64,000 bases of DNA from SCGC-AG-212-J23 sp035649175 (GCA_035649175.1 DASRKB010000033.1:25949-89948); one strand, 5' to 3'. Positions 15,974 through 24,828 are shown, counted from the first letter of the stretch. Numbers and translations: made by a program. Notes: generated by a model from the letters alone, not told the origin.

Positions 15974-17668
15974 ATGGCGAAGAAGCAGGGGCTGACGCGG
16001 GGGCTCACGAACTACGGCGACGCCGGCTTCTCGCTTTATCTCAGGCGATCGTTCGCGAAGAGCATGGGCTATTCGAGCGAGATGCTCTCGCGCCCGGTGG
16101 TGGGCATCGCCGACTCGAAGAGCGGATTCAACAACTGCCATCGCCATTTCCCCGAGCTCATCGAGGCGGTGAAGCGCGGCGTGCTCGCCGCGGGCGCCCT
16201 GCCGATCGAGTTCCCCACGGTGTCGCTGGGCGAGGTGTTCCTGAGCCCGACCTCGATGATGTTCCGCAACCTGATGTCGATCGACGTCGAGGAGATGATC
16301 CGCGCGCAGCCCATGGACGCGGTGGTGCTCGTGGGCGGCTGCGACAAGACCGTGCCCGCGCAGCTCATGGGCGCGGTCTCGGCCGACGTCCCGGCAGTGC
16401 AGCTCCTCGCCGGGCCGATGATGCCGACCTCGTTCCACGGCGAGCGCCTGGGCGCGTGCACCGACTGCCGGCGCTTCTGGGCGATGCATCGCGCCGGGAA
16501 AGTGGACGAGAAGGGAATCGGTGAGGTGGAAGGCAATCTCGCGACCACCGCCGGCACCTGCGCAGTGATGGGAACCGCTTCCACCATGGCCGCGATTGCC
16601 GAGGCGCTCGGCATGGCGCTGCCGGGCACCGCCGCGATTCCCGCGGTGCACGCCGACCGGCTGCGCGCCGCCGAGGAAAGCGGCAAGCGCGCGGCCGAGC
16701 TGGCCCGCTCGCCGATCAGGCCCAGCGAAATATTGAATGAGAAGTCGATAGAGAATGCGCTTCGCGTGCTGCTCGCGATAGGCGGCTCGACCAATGCCAT
16801 CGTTCATCTCACGGCGATCGCAGGGCGAGCGGGGGTAGCGATCGATCTCAACAGGCTCAATTCTCTTTCCGATTCCACCCCGGTCCTGGTCGACCTGAAA
16901 CCGACGGGGCAGCACTACATGTCGGATCTCTACGCGGCGGGCGGCGTAGGCGCGGTGATGCGCGAGCTCAAGCCGCTCTTGCACCTCGATTGCATGACGG
17001 TCGCCGGCATTACCCTCGGCGAAGCGCTCGAGAGACACTCGCCCTGGGTCGACCGTGCCGTGGTGAAAACGATGAAGGAGCCGCTCGCGAAGGAGGGCGG
17101 ACTTGTCGCGCTCTTCGGGTCGCTCGCGCCGAGCGGTGCAATCCTCAAGCGCTCCGCCGCCGACCCGAAGCTCTTCGAGCGCGAGGGTCGCGCGAGGGTC
17201 TTCGGCTCGCTCGACGAGCTTGCGGCGCGCATCGACGACCCGGCGCTCGACGTTACGGCGGAGGACTTCCTCGTGCTGCAGAACTCGGGGCCCAAGTCCG
17301 GCTACGCCATGCCGGAAGCGGGCTACCTGCCCATCCCGGCGAAGCTGGCGCGCGCCGGCGTGAAAGACATGGTGCGAATCTCGGACGCGCGCATGAGCGG
17401 CACGGCCTACGGCACGATCGTGCTGCACGTGTCGCCCGAGGCGGCGGTCGGCGGGCCGCTCGCACTGGTGCGCAACGGCGACCGCATCCGCCTGTCGGTG
17501 AAGGAACGCAGGATCGATCTGCTCCTCGAGGGATCGGAGTTGCAGAAGCGCAAGGCGGCCTGGAAGCCTCCGGTCGCGCCGCCGGCGCGCGGCTACGCGA
17601 AGCTCTACATGGACCACGTGCTCCAGGCGGAGCACGGCTGCGACTTCGACTTCCTCAGGAAGGCTTGA
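15974..17668 (+). CDS. IlvD/Edd-family dehydratase (sugar-acid or dihydroxyacid type)
   Basis: A 564-residue iron-sulfur dehydratase. Cluster-ligand cysteines appear in 'GFNNCHRHF', 'VGGCDKTVPAQL' and 'GTCAVMGTASTMA', with 'ILNEKSIENA' and 'GGSTNAIVHL' further on. These enzymes remove water from 2,3-dihydroxyacids. The sequence resembles the L-arabonate/pentonate dehydratase branch at least as much as valine-pathway IlvD, so a sugar-acid substrate is possible. ATG follows the lipoprotein stop by 2 bases and its own stop overlaps the next start (TTGA). I would not assign it to branched-chain amino acid synthesis without a tree. Confidence 0.85.
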   Translation: MAKKQGLTRGLTNYGDAGFSLYLRRSFAKSMGYSSEMLSRPVVGIADSKSGFNNCHRHFPELIEAVKRGVLAAGALPIEFPTVSLGEVFLSPTSMMFRNLMSIDVEEMIRAQPMDAVVLVGGCDKTVPAQLMGAVSADVPAVQLLAGPMMPTSFHGERLGACTDCRRFWAMHRAGKVDEKGIGEVEGNLATTAGTCAVMGTASTMAAIAEALGMALPGTAAIPAVHADRLRAAEESGKRAAELARSPIRPSEILNEKSIENALRVLLAIGGSTNAIVHLTAIAGRAGVAIDLNRLNSLSDSTPVLVDLKPTGQHYMSDLYAAGGVGAVMRELKPLLHLDCMTVAGITLGEALERHSPWVDRAVVKTMKEPLAKEGGLVALFGSLAPSGAILKRSAADPKLFEREGRARVFGSLDELAARIDDPALDVTAEDFLVLQNSGPKSGYAMPEAGYLPIPAKLARAGVKDMVRISDARMSGTAYGTIVLHVSPEAAVGGPLALVRNGDRIRLSVKERRIDLLLEGSELQKRKAAWKPPVAPPARGYAKLYMDHVLQAEHGCDFDFLRKA

Positions 17669-18048
17669 AGCAGGCGCTGCGCGCCGCCTGGCTCGCGGCC
17701 GGGTTCGTCTTCCTCGCGATCGCGGTGGTCGGCGTGGTGCTGCCGGTGCTTCCGACGACGCCCTTCCTGTTGCTCGCGGCGGCGTGCTTCGCGCGCTCCT
17801 CGCAGCGGTTCTACGCCTGGCTGCTCAACCATCGCTCGTTCGGCCCGCTCGTGCGCGAATGGCGCGAGCACCGCAGCATTCCGTGGCGCACAAAGCTCAC
17901 CGCCATCGGGCTCATGTCGGCGACGCTCGCCGCCTCGATCGTCTTCTTCGTCACCGACCCCTATCTGAGATGGGCGCTCGGCGCGCTCGGCGTGCTGCTT
18001 GCCGGGTGGCTCTACCGCGTTCCCTCGCGCGACCGCCCCGGCGGTTGA
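17665..18048 (+). CDS. DUF454 (YbaN-like) inner-membrane protein
   Basis: A 127-residue membrane protein of the DUF454/YbaN family. The diagnostic stretch 'GVVLPVLPTTPFLLLAA' is followed by 'CFARSSQRFYAWLL', as in E. coli YbaN. Three hydrophobic segments are visible, at about residues 8-38, 75-95 and 98-115. A TTG start overlaps the dehydratase stop by four bases; length and alignment to YbaN support it. No biochemical role is known for the family. Confidence 0.85.
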   Translation: MKQALRAAWLAAGFVFLAIAVVGVVLPVLPTTPFLLLAAACFARSSQRFYAWLLNHRSFGPLVREWREHRSIPWRTKLTAIGLMSATLAASIVFFVTDPYLRWALGALGVLLAGWLYRVPSRDRPGG

Positions 18049-18066
18049 CAAGCGGCGCGGGGATGC

Positions 18067-18090
18067 TTCAGGCTTGATCTATTCAGGCTT
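18067..18090 (+). repeat. 9-base direct repeat upstream of marR
   Basis: TTCAGGCTT occurs twice, at 18067-18075 and 18082-18090, with a 15-base period, in the 53-base gap before the marR-headed catabolic cluster. Direct repeats in this place could bind a regulator; MarR proteins more often use inverted repeats, so the role is open. Confidence 0.4.
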
Positions 18091-18101
18091 TGAGTAACCG
18101 C

Positions 18102-18569
18102 ATGCAGGATCGTGAAACCATCGCCCGCGCCGGCGACCATCGCGCCCTCCGCACCTGGCTGCGGCTGCTCACGTGCACCCAGCTGATCGAGCGGCGCGTG
18201 CGGACCGGCCTGCGGGAGCAGTTCGGCACCACCCTGCCGCGCTTCGACCTCATGGCGCAGCTCGAGCGCCACCCCGAGGGCCTGAAGATGAACGAGCTCT
18301 CGCGCCTGCTGATGGTGACCGGCGGCAACGTCACCGCGATCGTCGACCAGCTCGAGAAGGAGGGCCTGGTCGAGCGCCTCGACGAGCCCGCCGACCGGCG
18401 CGCCTTTCGCATCCGGCTGACGAAGACCGGCGAGAAGAGCTTCGCCGAGATGGCGCGGGCCCACGAGGAATGGGTGGTGGAGCTCCTCGCCGGGCTCTCG
18501 CGGCGCGAGCAGGACGAATTGCTCCGGCTGCTCGCCAAGGTGAAGGAGCACGCGGTGGAGGTGACTTAA
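18102..18569 (+). CDS. MarR-family transcriptional regulator
   Basis: Winged-helix regulator of about 155 residues. Recognition region 'MNELSRLLMVTGGNVTAIVDQ' precedes the wing 'RLDEPADRRAFRIRLT', which has the DxR-type tip of MarR proteins. ATG 18102 is chosen; TTG 18090 would add four residues. It is first in a tightly overlapping cluster (its TAA overlaps the next ATG) for CoA-dependent aromatic acid breakdown. Regulators of this family in such clusters usually respond to the aromatic acid or its CoA ester, so autogenous control of the cluster is likely. Confidence 0.88.
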   Translation: MQDRETIARAGDHRALRTWLRLLTCTQLIERRVRTGLREQFGTTLPRFDLMAQLERHPEGLKMNELSRLLMVTGGNVTAIVDQLEKEGLVERLDEPADRRAFRIRLTKTGEKSFAEMARAHEEWVVELLAGLSRREQDELLRLLAKVKEHAVEVT

Positions 18570-19360
18570 TGATCCAGCCCAGGCATTTCCAGTGGCGCGT
18601 GGACGGCAAGGTCGGTGTCATCACGCTCAGCCGCCCGGAGCGCAAGAACCCGCTCACATTCGAGTCCTACGCCGAGTTGCGGGATCTTTTCAGTGACCTG
18701 GAAAAAGAGCATTCCGTGAAGAGCGTCGTGATTACCGGCGCCGGCGGCAATTTCTGCTCCGGCGGGGACGTGCACGAGATCATCGGCCCGCTGACGAAGA
18801 TGGCCATGCCCGAGCTTCTCGCGTTCACGCGCATGACCGGCGACGTGGTGAAAGCGATGCGCCATTGCCCGCAGCCGGTCATCGCCGCCGTGGACGGGGT
18901 GTGCGCCGGCGCCGGCGCGATCCTCGCCATGGCGTGCGACCTGCGCTACGGCGCGCCGGACGCGAAGGTGGCGTTCCTCTTCGTGCGCGTGGGGCTCGCG
19001 GGCTGCGACATGGGCGCCTGCGCGATGCTGCCTCGCATCATCGGGCAGGGGCGGGCCTCGGAGCTCCTCTACACCGGGCGCTCGATGAGCGCGGAGGAAG
19101 GCCTCGCCTGGGGGTTCTTCAACCAGGTGAGCGAGGCACCGCTGGAAAAGGCCCTGGCGAGGGCCAGGGAGCTGGCGAACGGCCCCACGGCGGCGCACGC
19201 GATGACGAAGAAAATGCTGCACCAGGAATGGAACGCCGGGGTCGACGAGGCGATCGAAATGGAAGCGCAGGCGCAGGCCATCCTCATGCAGAACAAGGAT
19301 TTCCGGCGCGCGTACGAGGCCTTCGCGGCCAGGAGAAAGCCCGCCTTCGAAGGCGACTGA
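18569..19360 (+). CDS. Enoyl-CoA hydratase/isomerase family protein
   Basis: Crotonase-fold protein, 263 residues. The oxyanion-hole regions are 'GAGGNFCSGGDVHEI' and 'GVCAGAGAILAMACDLRYG'. By eye alignment with mitochondrial hydratase, the second catalytic glutamate is kept ('SELLYTG') but the first falls on arginine ('FVRVGLAG'), so it may not be a simple hydratase. In the Azoarcus evansii 2-aminobenzoate clusters a comparable gene lies beside the ligase and monooxygenase and is thought to act on the dearomatised ring CoA ester. The TAATG and TGATG junctions with its neighbours imply coupling. Confidence 0.87.
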   Translation: MIQPRHFQWRVDGKVGVITLSRPERKNPLTFESYAELRDLFSDLEKEHSVKSVVITGAGGNFCSGGDVHEIIGPLTKMAMPELLAFTRMTGDVVKAMRHCPQPVIAAVDGVCAGAGAILAMACDLRYGAPDAKVAFLFVRVGLAGCDMGACAMLPRIIGQGRASELLYTGRSMSAEEGLAWGFFNQVSEAPLEKALARARELANGPTAAHAMTKKMLHQEWNAGVDEAIEMEAQAQAILMQNKDFRRAYEAFAARRKPAFEGD

Positions 19361-20466
19361 TGGATCGATTCGCGCATTACGCCTTGCCGTTGTTCGAGAC
19401 GCGCCATGCCGAGTTGGCGCGGAAGGTCGAACGCTATGCGATGGAGAATCTCGGTTTTGCGCACGGTGAGGACGCGGACGCAATCTGCCGGCGCCTCGTG
19501 CAGGACCTGGGATGCGCGGGGTTCCTCGCGCACTGCGTGGGAGCGCAGGTCGAGGTGCGCTCGGTCGCGATCCTGCGCGAGGTGCTCGCCTATCACGCCG
19601 GCTTGGCGGACTTCTCGTTCGTGATGCAGGGGCTGGGCAGCGGGCCGATCGCGCTCGCGGGCACCGAGGAGCAGAAGAAGAAGTACTTGCCCAGGACGGC
19701 GAGCGGCGAAGCGATCGCCGCCTTCGCGCTTTCCGAGCCCGACGCCGGCTCGGACGTACAAGCCATGAGCACCACCGCCACGAAGGCCGGAAGCGCCTGG
19801 ACGCTGGATGGCACCAAGACCTGGATTTCGAACGGCGGCATCGCCGACTACTACGTCGTGTTCGCGAAGGCCGACGAGGGGATCAGCGCCTTCGTGGTCG
19901 ACAAGGAGGAGGTGGACGCCTCCGAGCGCATCGACATCGTCGCGCCGCATCCGATGGCCGTCGTTCGCCTTCGGGGTTCACGGGGAACTCTTTTGGGAGA
20001 AGCGGGACAGGGCTTCAAGCTGGCGATGCGCAACCTCGACGTCTTCCGCACTACCGTGGCCGGGGCCGCCCTCGGCTTCGCCCGTCGGGCGCTCGATGAA
20101 GCTCTCCGGAGAACGAGAGAAAGAAAGATGTTCGGGCAGGCGCTGGCTGACTTCCAGATGACGCAGGCGAAGCTCGCCGACATGGCGACGGCCATCGAAG
20201 CGGGCGCGCTGCTCACCTATCGCTCTGCATGGAAAAAAGATCATCTCAAGGAGCGGGTAACCCGCGAGGCGGCGATGGCCAAGATGTTCGCCACCGAGGC
20301 CGCGCAGCGGGTGATCGACGACGCGGTGCAGCTTTGCGGGGGCCTGGGCGTCATGCGCGGCCACCCGGTGGAGCGGCTCTACCGGGAGGTGCGTGCGCTA
20401 CGCATCTACGAGGGGGCGACCGAGGTGCAAAAACTCATCATTGCCCGGGATGTTCTGAAGTCATGA
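19360..20466 (+). CDS. Acyl-CoA dehydrogenase family flavoprotein
   Basis: A 368-residue FAD enzyme. 'AFALSEPDAGSDVQAM' and 'WTLDGTKTWISNG' are the two PROSITE-type signatures; the catalytic base is probably Glu351 in 'IYEGATEV'; 'QLCGGLGVMRGHPVERL' is the FAD-binding end. It would oxidise a CoA thioester between C2 and C3, or a cyclic intermediate, and pass electrons to ETF. Start ATG overlaps the hydratase stop (ACTGATG) and its stop overlaps the ligase ATG (ATGA). Position inside the 2-aminobenzoate-type cluster suggests action on ring-derived CoA intermediates. Confidence 0.9.
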   Translation: MDRFAHYALPLFETRHAELARKVERYAMENLGFAHGEDADAICRRLVQDLGCAGFLAHCVGAQVEVRSVAILREVLAYHAGLADFSFVMQGLGSGPIALAGTEEQKKKYLPRTASGEAIAAFALSEPDAGSDVQAMSTTATKAGSAWTLDGTKTWISNGGIADYYVVFAKADEGISAFVVDKEEVDASERIDIVAPHPMAVVRLRGSRGTLLGEAGQGFKLAMRNLDVFRTTVAGAALGFARRALDEALRRTRERKMFGQALADFQMTQAKLADMATAIEAGALLTYRSAWKKDHLKERVTREAAMAKMFATEAAQRVIDDAVQLCGGLGVMRGHPVERLYREVRALRIYEGATEVQKLIIARDVLKS

Positions 20467-22070
20467 GCTACACCGCGCACGTCGACACTTTCGCGCGCGA
20501 TAACCTGCCGCCGCGCAGCCTGTGGCCCGAGCTGCGCTTCGATCTGCCGGAGCTGCAGTACTCCGTGCGCATGAACTGCGCCACCGAGCTGCTCGACAAG
20601 CCGGTGACGCGCGGCCACGGCCATCGCATCGCGCTGCGCTCGCCCGACGGCGAGTGCACCTACACCCAGCTCTTCACCCAGACGAATCGGCTCGCCAACG
20701 TCCTGGTGCGCGAGATGGGCGTGAAGCCCGGCAACCGGGTGCTGCTGCGCGGTCCGAACAACCCGATGATGGCCGCCTGCTGGTTCGCGGTGATGAAAGC
20801 CGGCGCGATCTGCGTGGCCACCATGCCGCTCCTGCGCGCGAAGGAGCTCACCGATATCATCGAGAAGGCCGAGATCACACACGCGCTGTGCGATAAGCGC
20901 CTGGATGCCGAGCTGATCACCGCGCAGGAGAGGTGTCCGTCGTTGGCGGTCGTCAAGTACTGGTACGACGACGGACCCGATTCGCTCGACACGCTTTCGC
21001 TGCGCCAGCCGCTCACCTTTACCAACTTGTCGACGGCGGCGGACGACGTCGCGCTCATCGCGTTCACCTCGGGCACGACCGGCAAGCCCAAGGGAACGAT
21101 GCACTTCCACCGCGACGTCATCGCGATGTGCGACTGTTTTCCGCGCTCGTGCCTGCAGGCCACCAAGGACGACATCTTCTGCGGCACGCCGCCCCTCGCG
21201 TTCACCTTCGGGCTGGGCGGCATGCTGTGCTTTCCGATGCGCTTCGGCGCCTCCACGGTTCTGATTGAGAAGCTCACGCCCGAATCGATGCTCGAGACGA
21301 TCGAGCGCTACAAGGCCACGGTGTGCTTCACCTCCCCGGTCATGTACCGCGGCATGGCTGCGCTTGCGAAGAGCTTCGATCTGCGGTCCCTGAAGAAATG
21401 CGTGTCCGCCGGCGAGGCACTGCCCGATGCCACGCGGCAGTCTTTCAAGCAGTCCACCGGCATCGAGATCATCGACGGCATCGGTTCCACCGAGATGATC
21501 CACATCTTCATCTCTCACACGCCCGAGCGCGTGCGCCGCGGCGCCACCGGCTACGCGATCCCAGGCTATCGCGCGACGGTTCTGGACGATCGGGGCAATC
21601 CCTGTAGACCGGGAGAGGTGGGCCGCCTCGCCGTGAAGGGGCCGACCGGCTGCCGCTACCTCGCCGACGAGCGGCAGAAGAACTATGTGCTGAACGGCTG
21701 GAACGTCACTGGCGATGCCTACCTGATGGACGAGGACGGCTACTTCTTCTACCAGGCTCGTACCGACGACATGATCATCTCCGCCGGCTACAACATCGCC
21801 GGGCCGGAGGTCGAGGGCGCGCTCCTCACGCACGCGGCGGTCGCCGAGTGCGGCGTGGTGGGCGCGCCGGACCCAGAGCGCGGCACGATCGTCAAGGCCT
21901 TCGTCGTTCTCAAGGAAGGGCAGACCGGAGACGCGAGGATGGTCAAGGCCCTTCAGGACCATGTGAAGAGCGCCATCGCGCCCTACAAGTATCCGCGCGC
22001 CATCGAGTTCGTTTCTGCGCTGCCACGCACCGAGACCGGGAAGCTGCAGCGCTTCAAGCTGAGGGGATGA
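20463..22070 (+). CDS. abmG: 2-aminobenzoate-CoA ligase-like (aryl-CoA ligase)
   Basis: ATP-dependent aryl-CoA ligase, 535 residues. The N-terminus 'YTAHVDTFARDNLPP' is characteristic of AbmG-type 2-aminobenzoate-CoA ligases. ANL motifs: 'FTSGTTGKPKG' near residue 205, 'DGIGSTEMIHIF' near 340, 'GWNVTGDAYL' near 415 and lysine in 'TETGKLQRFKL' at the C-terminus. It would form anthraniloyl-CoA in the cytoplasm for the monooxygenase/reductase encoded two genes later. Salicylate or another ortho-substituted benzoate is an alternative substrate. Four-base overlaps join it to the genes on both sides. Confidence 0.85.
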   Translation: MSYTAHVDTFARDNLPPRSLWPELRFDLPELQYSVRMNCATELLDKPVTRGHGHRIALRSPDGECTYTQLFTQTNRLANVLVREMGVKPGNRVLLRGPNNPMMAACWFAVMKAGAICVATMPLLRAKELTDIIEKAEITHALCDKRLDAELITAQERCPSLAVVKYWYDDGPDSLDTLSLRQPLTFTNLSTAADDVALIAFTSGTTGKPKGTMHFHRDVIAMCDCFPRSCLQATKDDIFCGTPPLAFTFGLGGMLCFPMRFGASTVLIEKLTPESMLETIERYKATVCFTSPVMYRGMAALAKSFDLRSLKKCVSAGEALPDATRQSFKQSTGIEIIDGIGSTEMIHIFISHTPERVRRGATGYAIPGYRATVLDDRGNPCRPGEVGRLAVKGPTGCRYLADERQKNYVLNGWNVTGDAYLMDEDGYFFYQARTDDMIISAGYNIAGPEVEGALLTHAAVAECGVVGAPDPERGTIVKAFVVLKEGQTGDARMVKALQDHVKSAIAPYKYPRAIEFVSALPRTETGKLQRFKLRG

Positions 22071-22474
22071 GCATGCAGATTCTGCAACCGCCTGGCTGGG
22101 CGCGACCCAAGGGCTTCTCCAACGGCATCGTCGCCGACGGCAGGCTCGTCTTCATTGCCGGTCAGGTCGGTTGGACCGGCGAGGGCAGCTGGCAGGCGCG
22201 GGATTTCGCCGGCCAGTTCCGCCAGGCGCTGAAGAACATTCTCGCGGTCCTCCGCGAGGCGAAGGGCGCACCCGAGCACCTTGTGCGCCTAACCTGGTAC
22301 GTGCTCGACAGGCAGGAGTACCTCGATTCCCTCAAAGCCGTCGGCGACGCGTACCGCGAGCTCATGGGGCGGCACTACCCGACGATGGCGGTCGTCCAGG
22401 TGTCGGCGCTGGTCGAGCCCGAGGCGCGCCTCGAGATCGAGGCCACGGCGGTCGTACCGGAGGAACGAGCATGA
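22067..22474 (+). CDS. RidA/YjgF-family protein
   Basis: Small 135-residue protein of the RidA (YjgF/YER057c) family, which hydrolyses reactive enamines and imines to ketones and ammonia. Visible landmarks are 'VFIAGQVG' and 'YPTMAVVQVSALVEPEARLEIEA', the conserved C-terminal region; the family arginine that binds the carboxylate is not in its usual sequence setting. Placed between the ligase and the monooxygenase, with ATGA overlaps on both sides. The product of anthraniloyl-CoA dearomatisation is an enamine, so a dedicated deaminase makes sense (inference). A. evansii clusters were reported to contain a similar small protein. Confidence 0.85.
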   Translation: MSMQILQPPGWARPKGFSNGIVADGRLVFIAGQVGWTGEGSWQARDFAGQFRQALKNILAVLREAKGAPEHLVRLTWYVLDRQEYLDSLKAVGDAYRELMGRHYPTMAVVQVSALVEPEARLEIEATAVVPEERA

Positions 22475-24828
22475 AGGTGAGCGTGATCGGCGGAGGTCCG
22501 GGGGGGCTTTACTTTGCGCTGCTGGCCAAGAAGGCCTGGCCCCGCTGGGACATCACGGTGCTCGAGAGGAACCGGCCCGACGACACCTTCGGCTTTGGCG
22601 TGGTGTTTTCGGACCAGACGCTCGACACCTTCAAGGCGTACGACACCGTCACCTACGAGCGCATCCGTCGGCGCTTCGCCTATTGGGGCGACGTGGACGT
22701 CGTGTACAAGGGCCAGGTGCTGCGCTCGGGCGGCAACGGCTTCTGCGGCTGCTCGCGGGTGGCGCTGCTCAACATACTGCAGGACCGCGCGCGCGAGCTC
22801 GGCGTGCAGATGAGGTTCCAGCGCGAGGTGGAGGACCTCTCCGAGTTTCCCGACTCGGACCTGATCGTCGTGGCCGACGGCATCAACTCCAGGATCCGCG
22901 AGAAGCACAAGGAGCACTTCCAGCCGAGCGTCGATCTCCGGCCCAACAAATTCACCTGGCTCGGCTCGACCAAGCCGCTCGACGCCTTCAAGTACTTCTT
23001 CCGCGAGACGCCGCAGGGCATCATCCTCGCCCACTGCTACCAGTACGAGGCGGACCGCTCCACCTGGGTGATCGAGACCGACGAGTCGACCTGGCGCAAC
23101 TTCGGCTTCGACCGGATGAGCGAGACCGAGATGTTGCCCGTGCTGGAAGGCGTCTTCGCCGAGGAGCTGGAGGGCCACCCGCTGATCGCCAACCGCTCGA
23201 TCTGGCGCAACTTTCCCAACATCACCAACAAGACCTGGGTAAAGCTCGATGGAAAGATGAGCGCCGTGCTCGTCGGCGATGCCAAGGCGACCGCGCACTT
23301 CTCGATCGGCTCGGGCACCAAGCTCGCGATGGAGGATGCGATTGCGCTGTACGAAAGCCTCAAGAAAGAGAGAGAGGTTAAGAAAGCATTGCGGCTGTAC
23401 GACACGGCACGCCGAGAAGAGGTCGAGAAGACGCAGCACGCAGCAAACGTCTCGCTCGCGTGGTTCGAGCACATGAAGCGTTACTGGGGTATGGACCCGC
23501 AGCAGTTCGCCTTCGGCGTCATGTCGCGCTCCAAGCAGATCACCTGGGAGAACCTGGAGCTGCGCGACCCCGGCTTCATCAAGGAAGTGCATCGATGGTA
23601 TGCGGCAAGGGTAAAACAGCAGGGATTTGACATCGATCTGGAGAATCCTCCAGTACCGATGTTCACACCGTTTCGTCTGCGGGACATGGTGGTGGAGAAC
23701 CGCGTGGTCGTCTCGCCGATGGACCAGTATTCCGCGGTCGACGGCGTGCCGGGCGACTGGCACTTCGTGCACTTGGGAAGCCGCGCCATCGGCGGCGCCG
23801 GCCTGGTGTACGTGGAGATGACCTGTCCTTCGCCCGAGGCGCGCATCTCGCCGGGAGACACCGGCCTCTGGAACGAGGAGCAGCGCAACGCCTTCAGGCG
23901 CATCGTCCAGTTCTGCAAGGCTCACTCGAAGGCGAAGATGTGCATGCAGCTCGGGCACTCCGGGCGCAAGGGCTCGACCCAGCTCGGCTGGGAGCGCATG
24001 GACCATCCGCTCGAGTCGGGCAACTGGCCGGTGGTGTCCGCCTCACCGATTCCCTACTACGAAGGCATCTCGCCGGTACCCAGGGAAATTCAAGAAGATG
24101 AGATGAAGAAGATCGTCGACGACTTCGCTCGCTCGACGCGGTATGCAGACGAGGCCGGCTTCGACATGCTCGAGATCCACATGGCGCACGGCTACCTGCT
24201 CGCGAGCTTCATCTCGCCCCTCACGAACCGGCGCAACGACAAGTACGGCGGCGGCATCGAGAACCGCATGCGCTTCCCGCTGGAAGTGTTCCGTGCCTGC
24301 CGCGCCCTGTGGCCGGAGAGCAAGCCCATGTCGGTGCGCATCTCGGCGACCGACTGGGCCCCGGGCGGACTCTCGGGCGAGGACCTGATGGCGGCGTGCC
24401 GGATGCTGAAGGAGGCGCGCTGCGACCTCATCGACTGCTCCACCGGCCAGACCGTGCCGCACCAGAAGCCGGTGTACGGCCGGATGTACCAGGCACCGTT
24501 CTCCGACTGGGTGAGGAACGAAGTCGGAATCGCGACCATGACCGTCGGTGCAGTGACGAGCGCGGACCAGGTGAACACTTTGCTCGCGTCAGGCAAGGCC
24601 GACCTCGTCGCGCTCGCCCGCCCGCATCTCGCCAACCCGTACTTCACCCTGCAGGCGTCCGCCTGGTACCAGCACACGGACCAGTTCTGGCCGCCGCAGT
24701 ACCTCTCCGGTCGCGACCAGGCGTTCCGCAACGCCGCGCGCGAGCGCACGGAGCTCGCGGATCTGCGGCTGCGTGCGCGGCCGGCGAGTCACGAAGTGCA
24801 CGAGGCCGGCGTCAAGAAAGCCGCCTGA
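22471..24828 (+). CDS. abmA: Anthraniloyl-CoA monooxygenase/reductase-like fusion enzyme
   Basis: A 785-residue two-domain flavoenzyme. Residues 1-380 are an aromatic hydroxylase ('GGGPGGLYFALL', 'IVVADGINS', 'VLVGDAKATAHFSIGSG'); residues 395-785 are an old-yellow-enzyme-type FMN reductase ('PMFTPFRLRDMVVENRVV', 'QLGHSGRKGS', 'HMAHGYLLASFISPLTNRR'). This matches 2-aminobenzoyl-CoA monooxygenase/reductase, which hydroxylates anthraniloyl-CoA at C5 and then reduces the ring to 2-amino-5-oxocyclohex-1-ene-carboxyl-CoA with O2 and NAD(P)H. Salicylyl-CoA 5-hydroxylase is built on the first domain and is the main alternative. The ATG overlaps the ridA stop. The first domain has a stand-alone paralogue at 12043. 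Confidence 0.9.
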   Translation: MKVSVIGGGPGGLYFALLAKKAWPRWDITVLERNRPDDTFGFGVVFSDQTLDTFKAYDTVTYERIRRRFAYWGDVDVVYKGQVLRSGGNGFCGCSRVALLNILQDRARELGVQMRFQREVEDLSEFPDSDLIVVADGINSRIREKHKEHFQPSVDLRPNKFTWLGSTKPLDAFKYFFRETPQGIILAHCYQYEADRSTWVIETDESTWRNFGFDRMSETEMLPVLEGVFAEELEGHPLIANRSIWRNFPNITNKTWVKLDGKMSAVLVGDAKATAHFSIGSGTKLAMEDAIALYESLKKEREVKKALRLYDTARREEVEKTQHAANVSLAWFEHMKRYWGMDPQQFAFGVMSRSKQITWENLELRDPGFIKEVHRWYAARVKQQGFDIDLENPPVPMFTPFRLRDMVVENRVVVSPMDQYSAVDGVPGDWHFVHLGSRAIGGAGLVYVEMTCPSPEARISPGDTGLWNEEQRNAFRRIVQFCKAHSKAKMCMQLGHSGRKGSTQLGWERMDHPLESGNWPVVSASPIPYYEGISPVPREIQEDEMKKIVDDFARSTRYADEAGFDMLEIHMAHGYLLASFISPLTNRRNDKYGGGIENRMRFPLEVFRACRALWPESKPMSVRISATDWAPGGLSGEDLMAACRMLKEARCDLIDCSTGQTVPHQKPVYGRMYQAPFSDWVRNEVGIATMTVGAVTSADQVNTLLASGKADLVALARPHLANPYFTLQASAWYQHTDQFWPPQYLSGRDQAFRNAARERTELADLRLRARPASHEVHEAGVKKAA

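Noticed and set aside
15974..17668. Naming the dehydratase ilvD
   Set aside because: Sequence fits the wider IlvD/Edd family and the sugar-acid branch equally well, and no other branched-chain biosynthesis gene is nearby.
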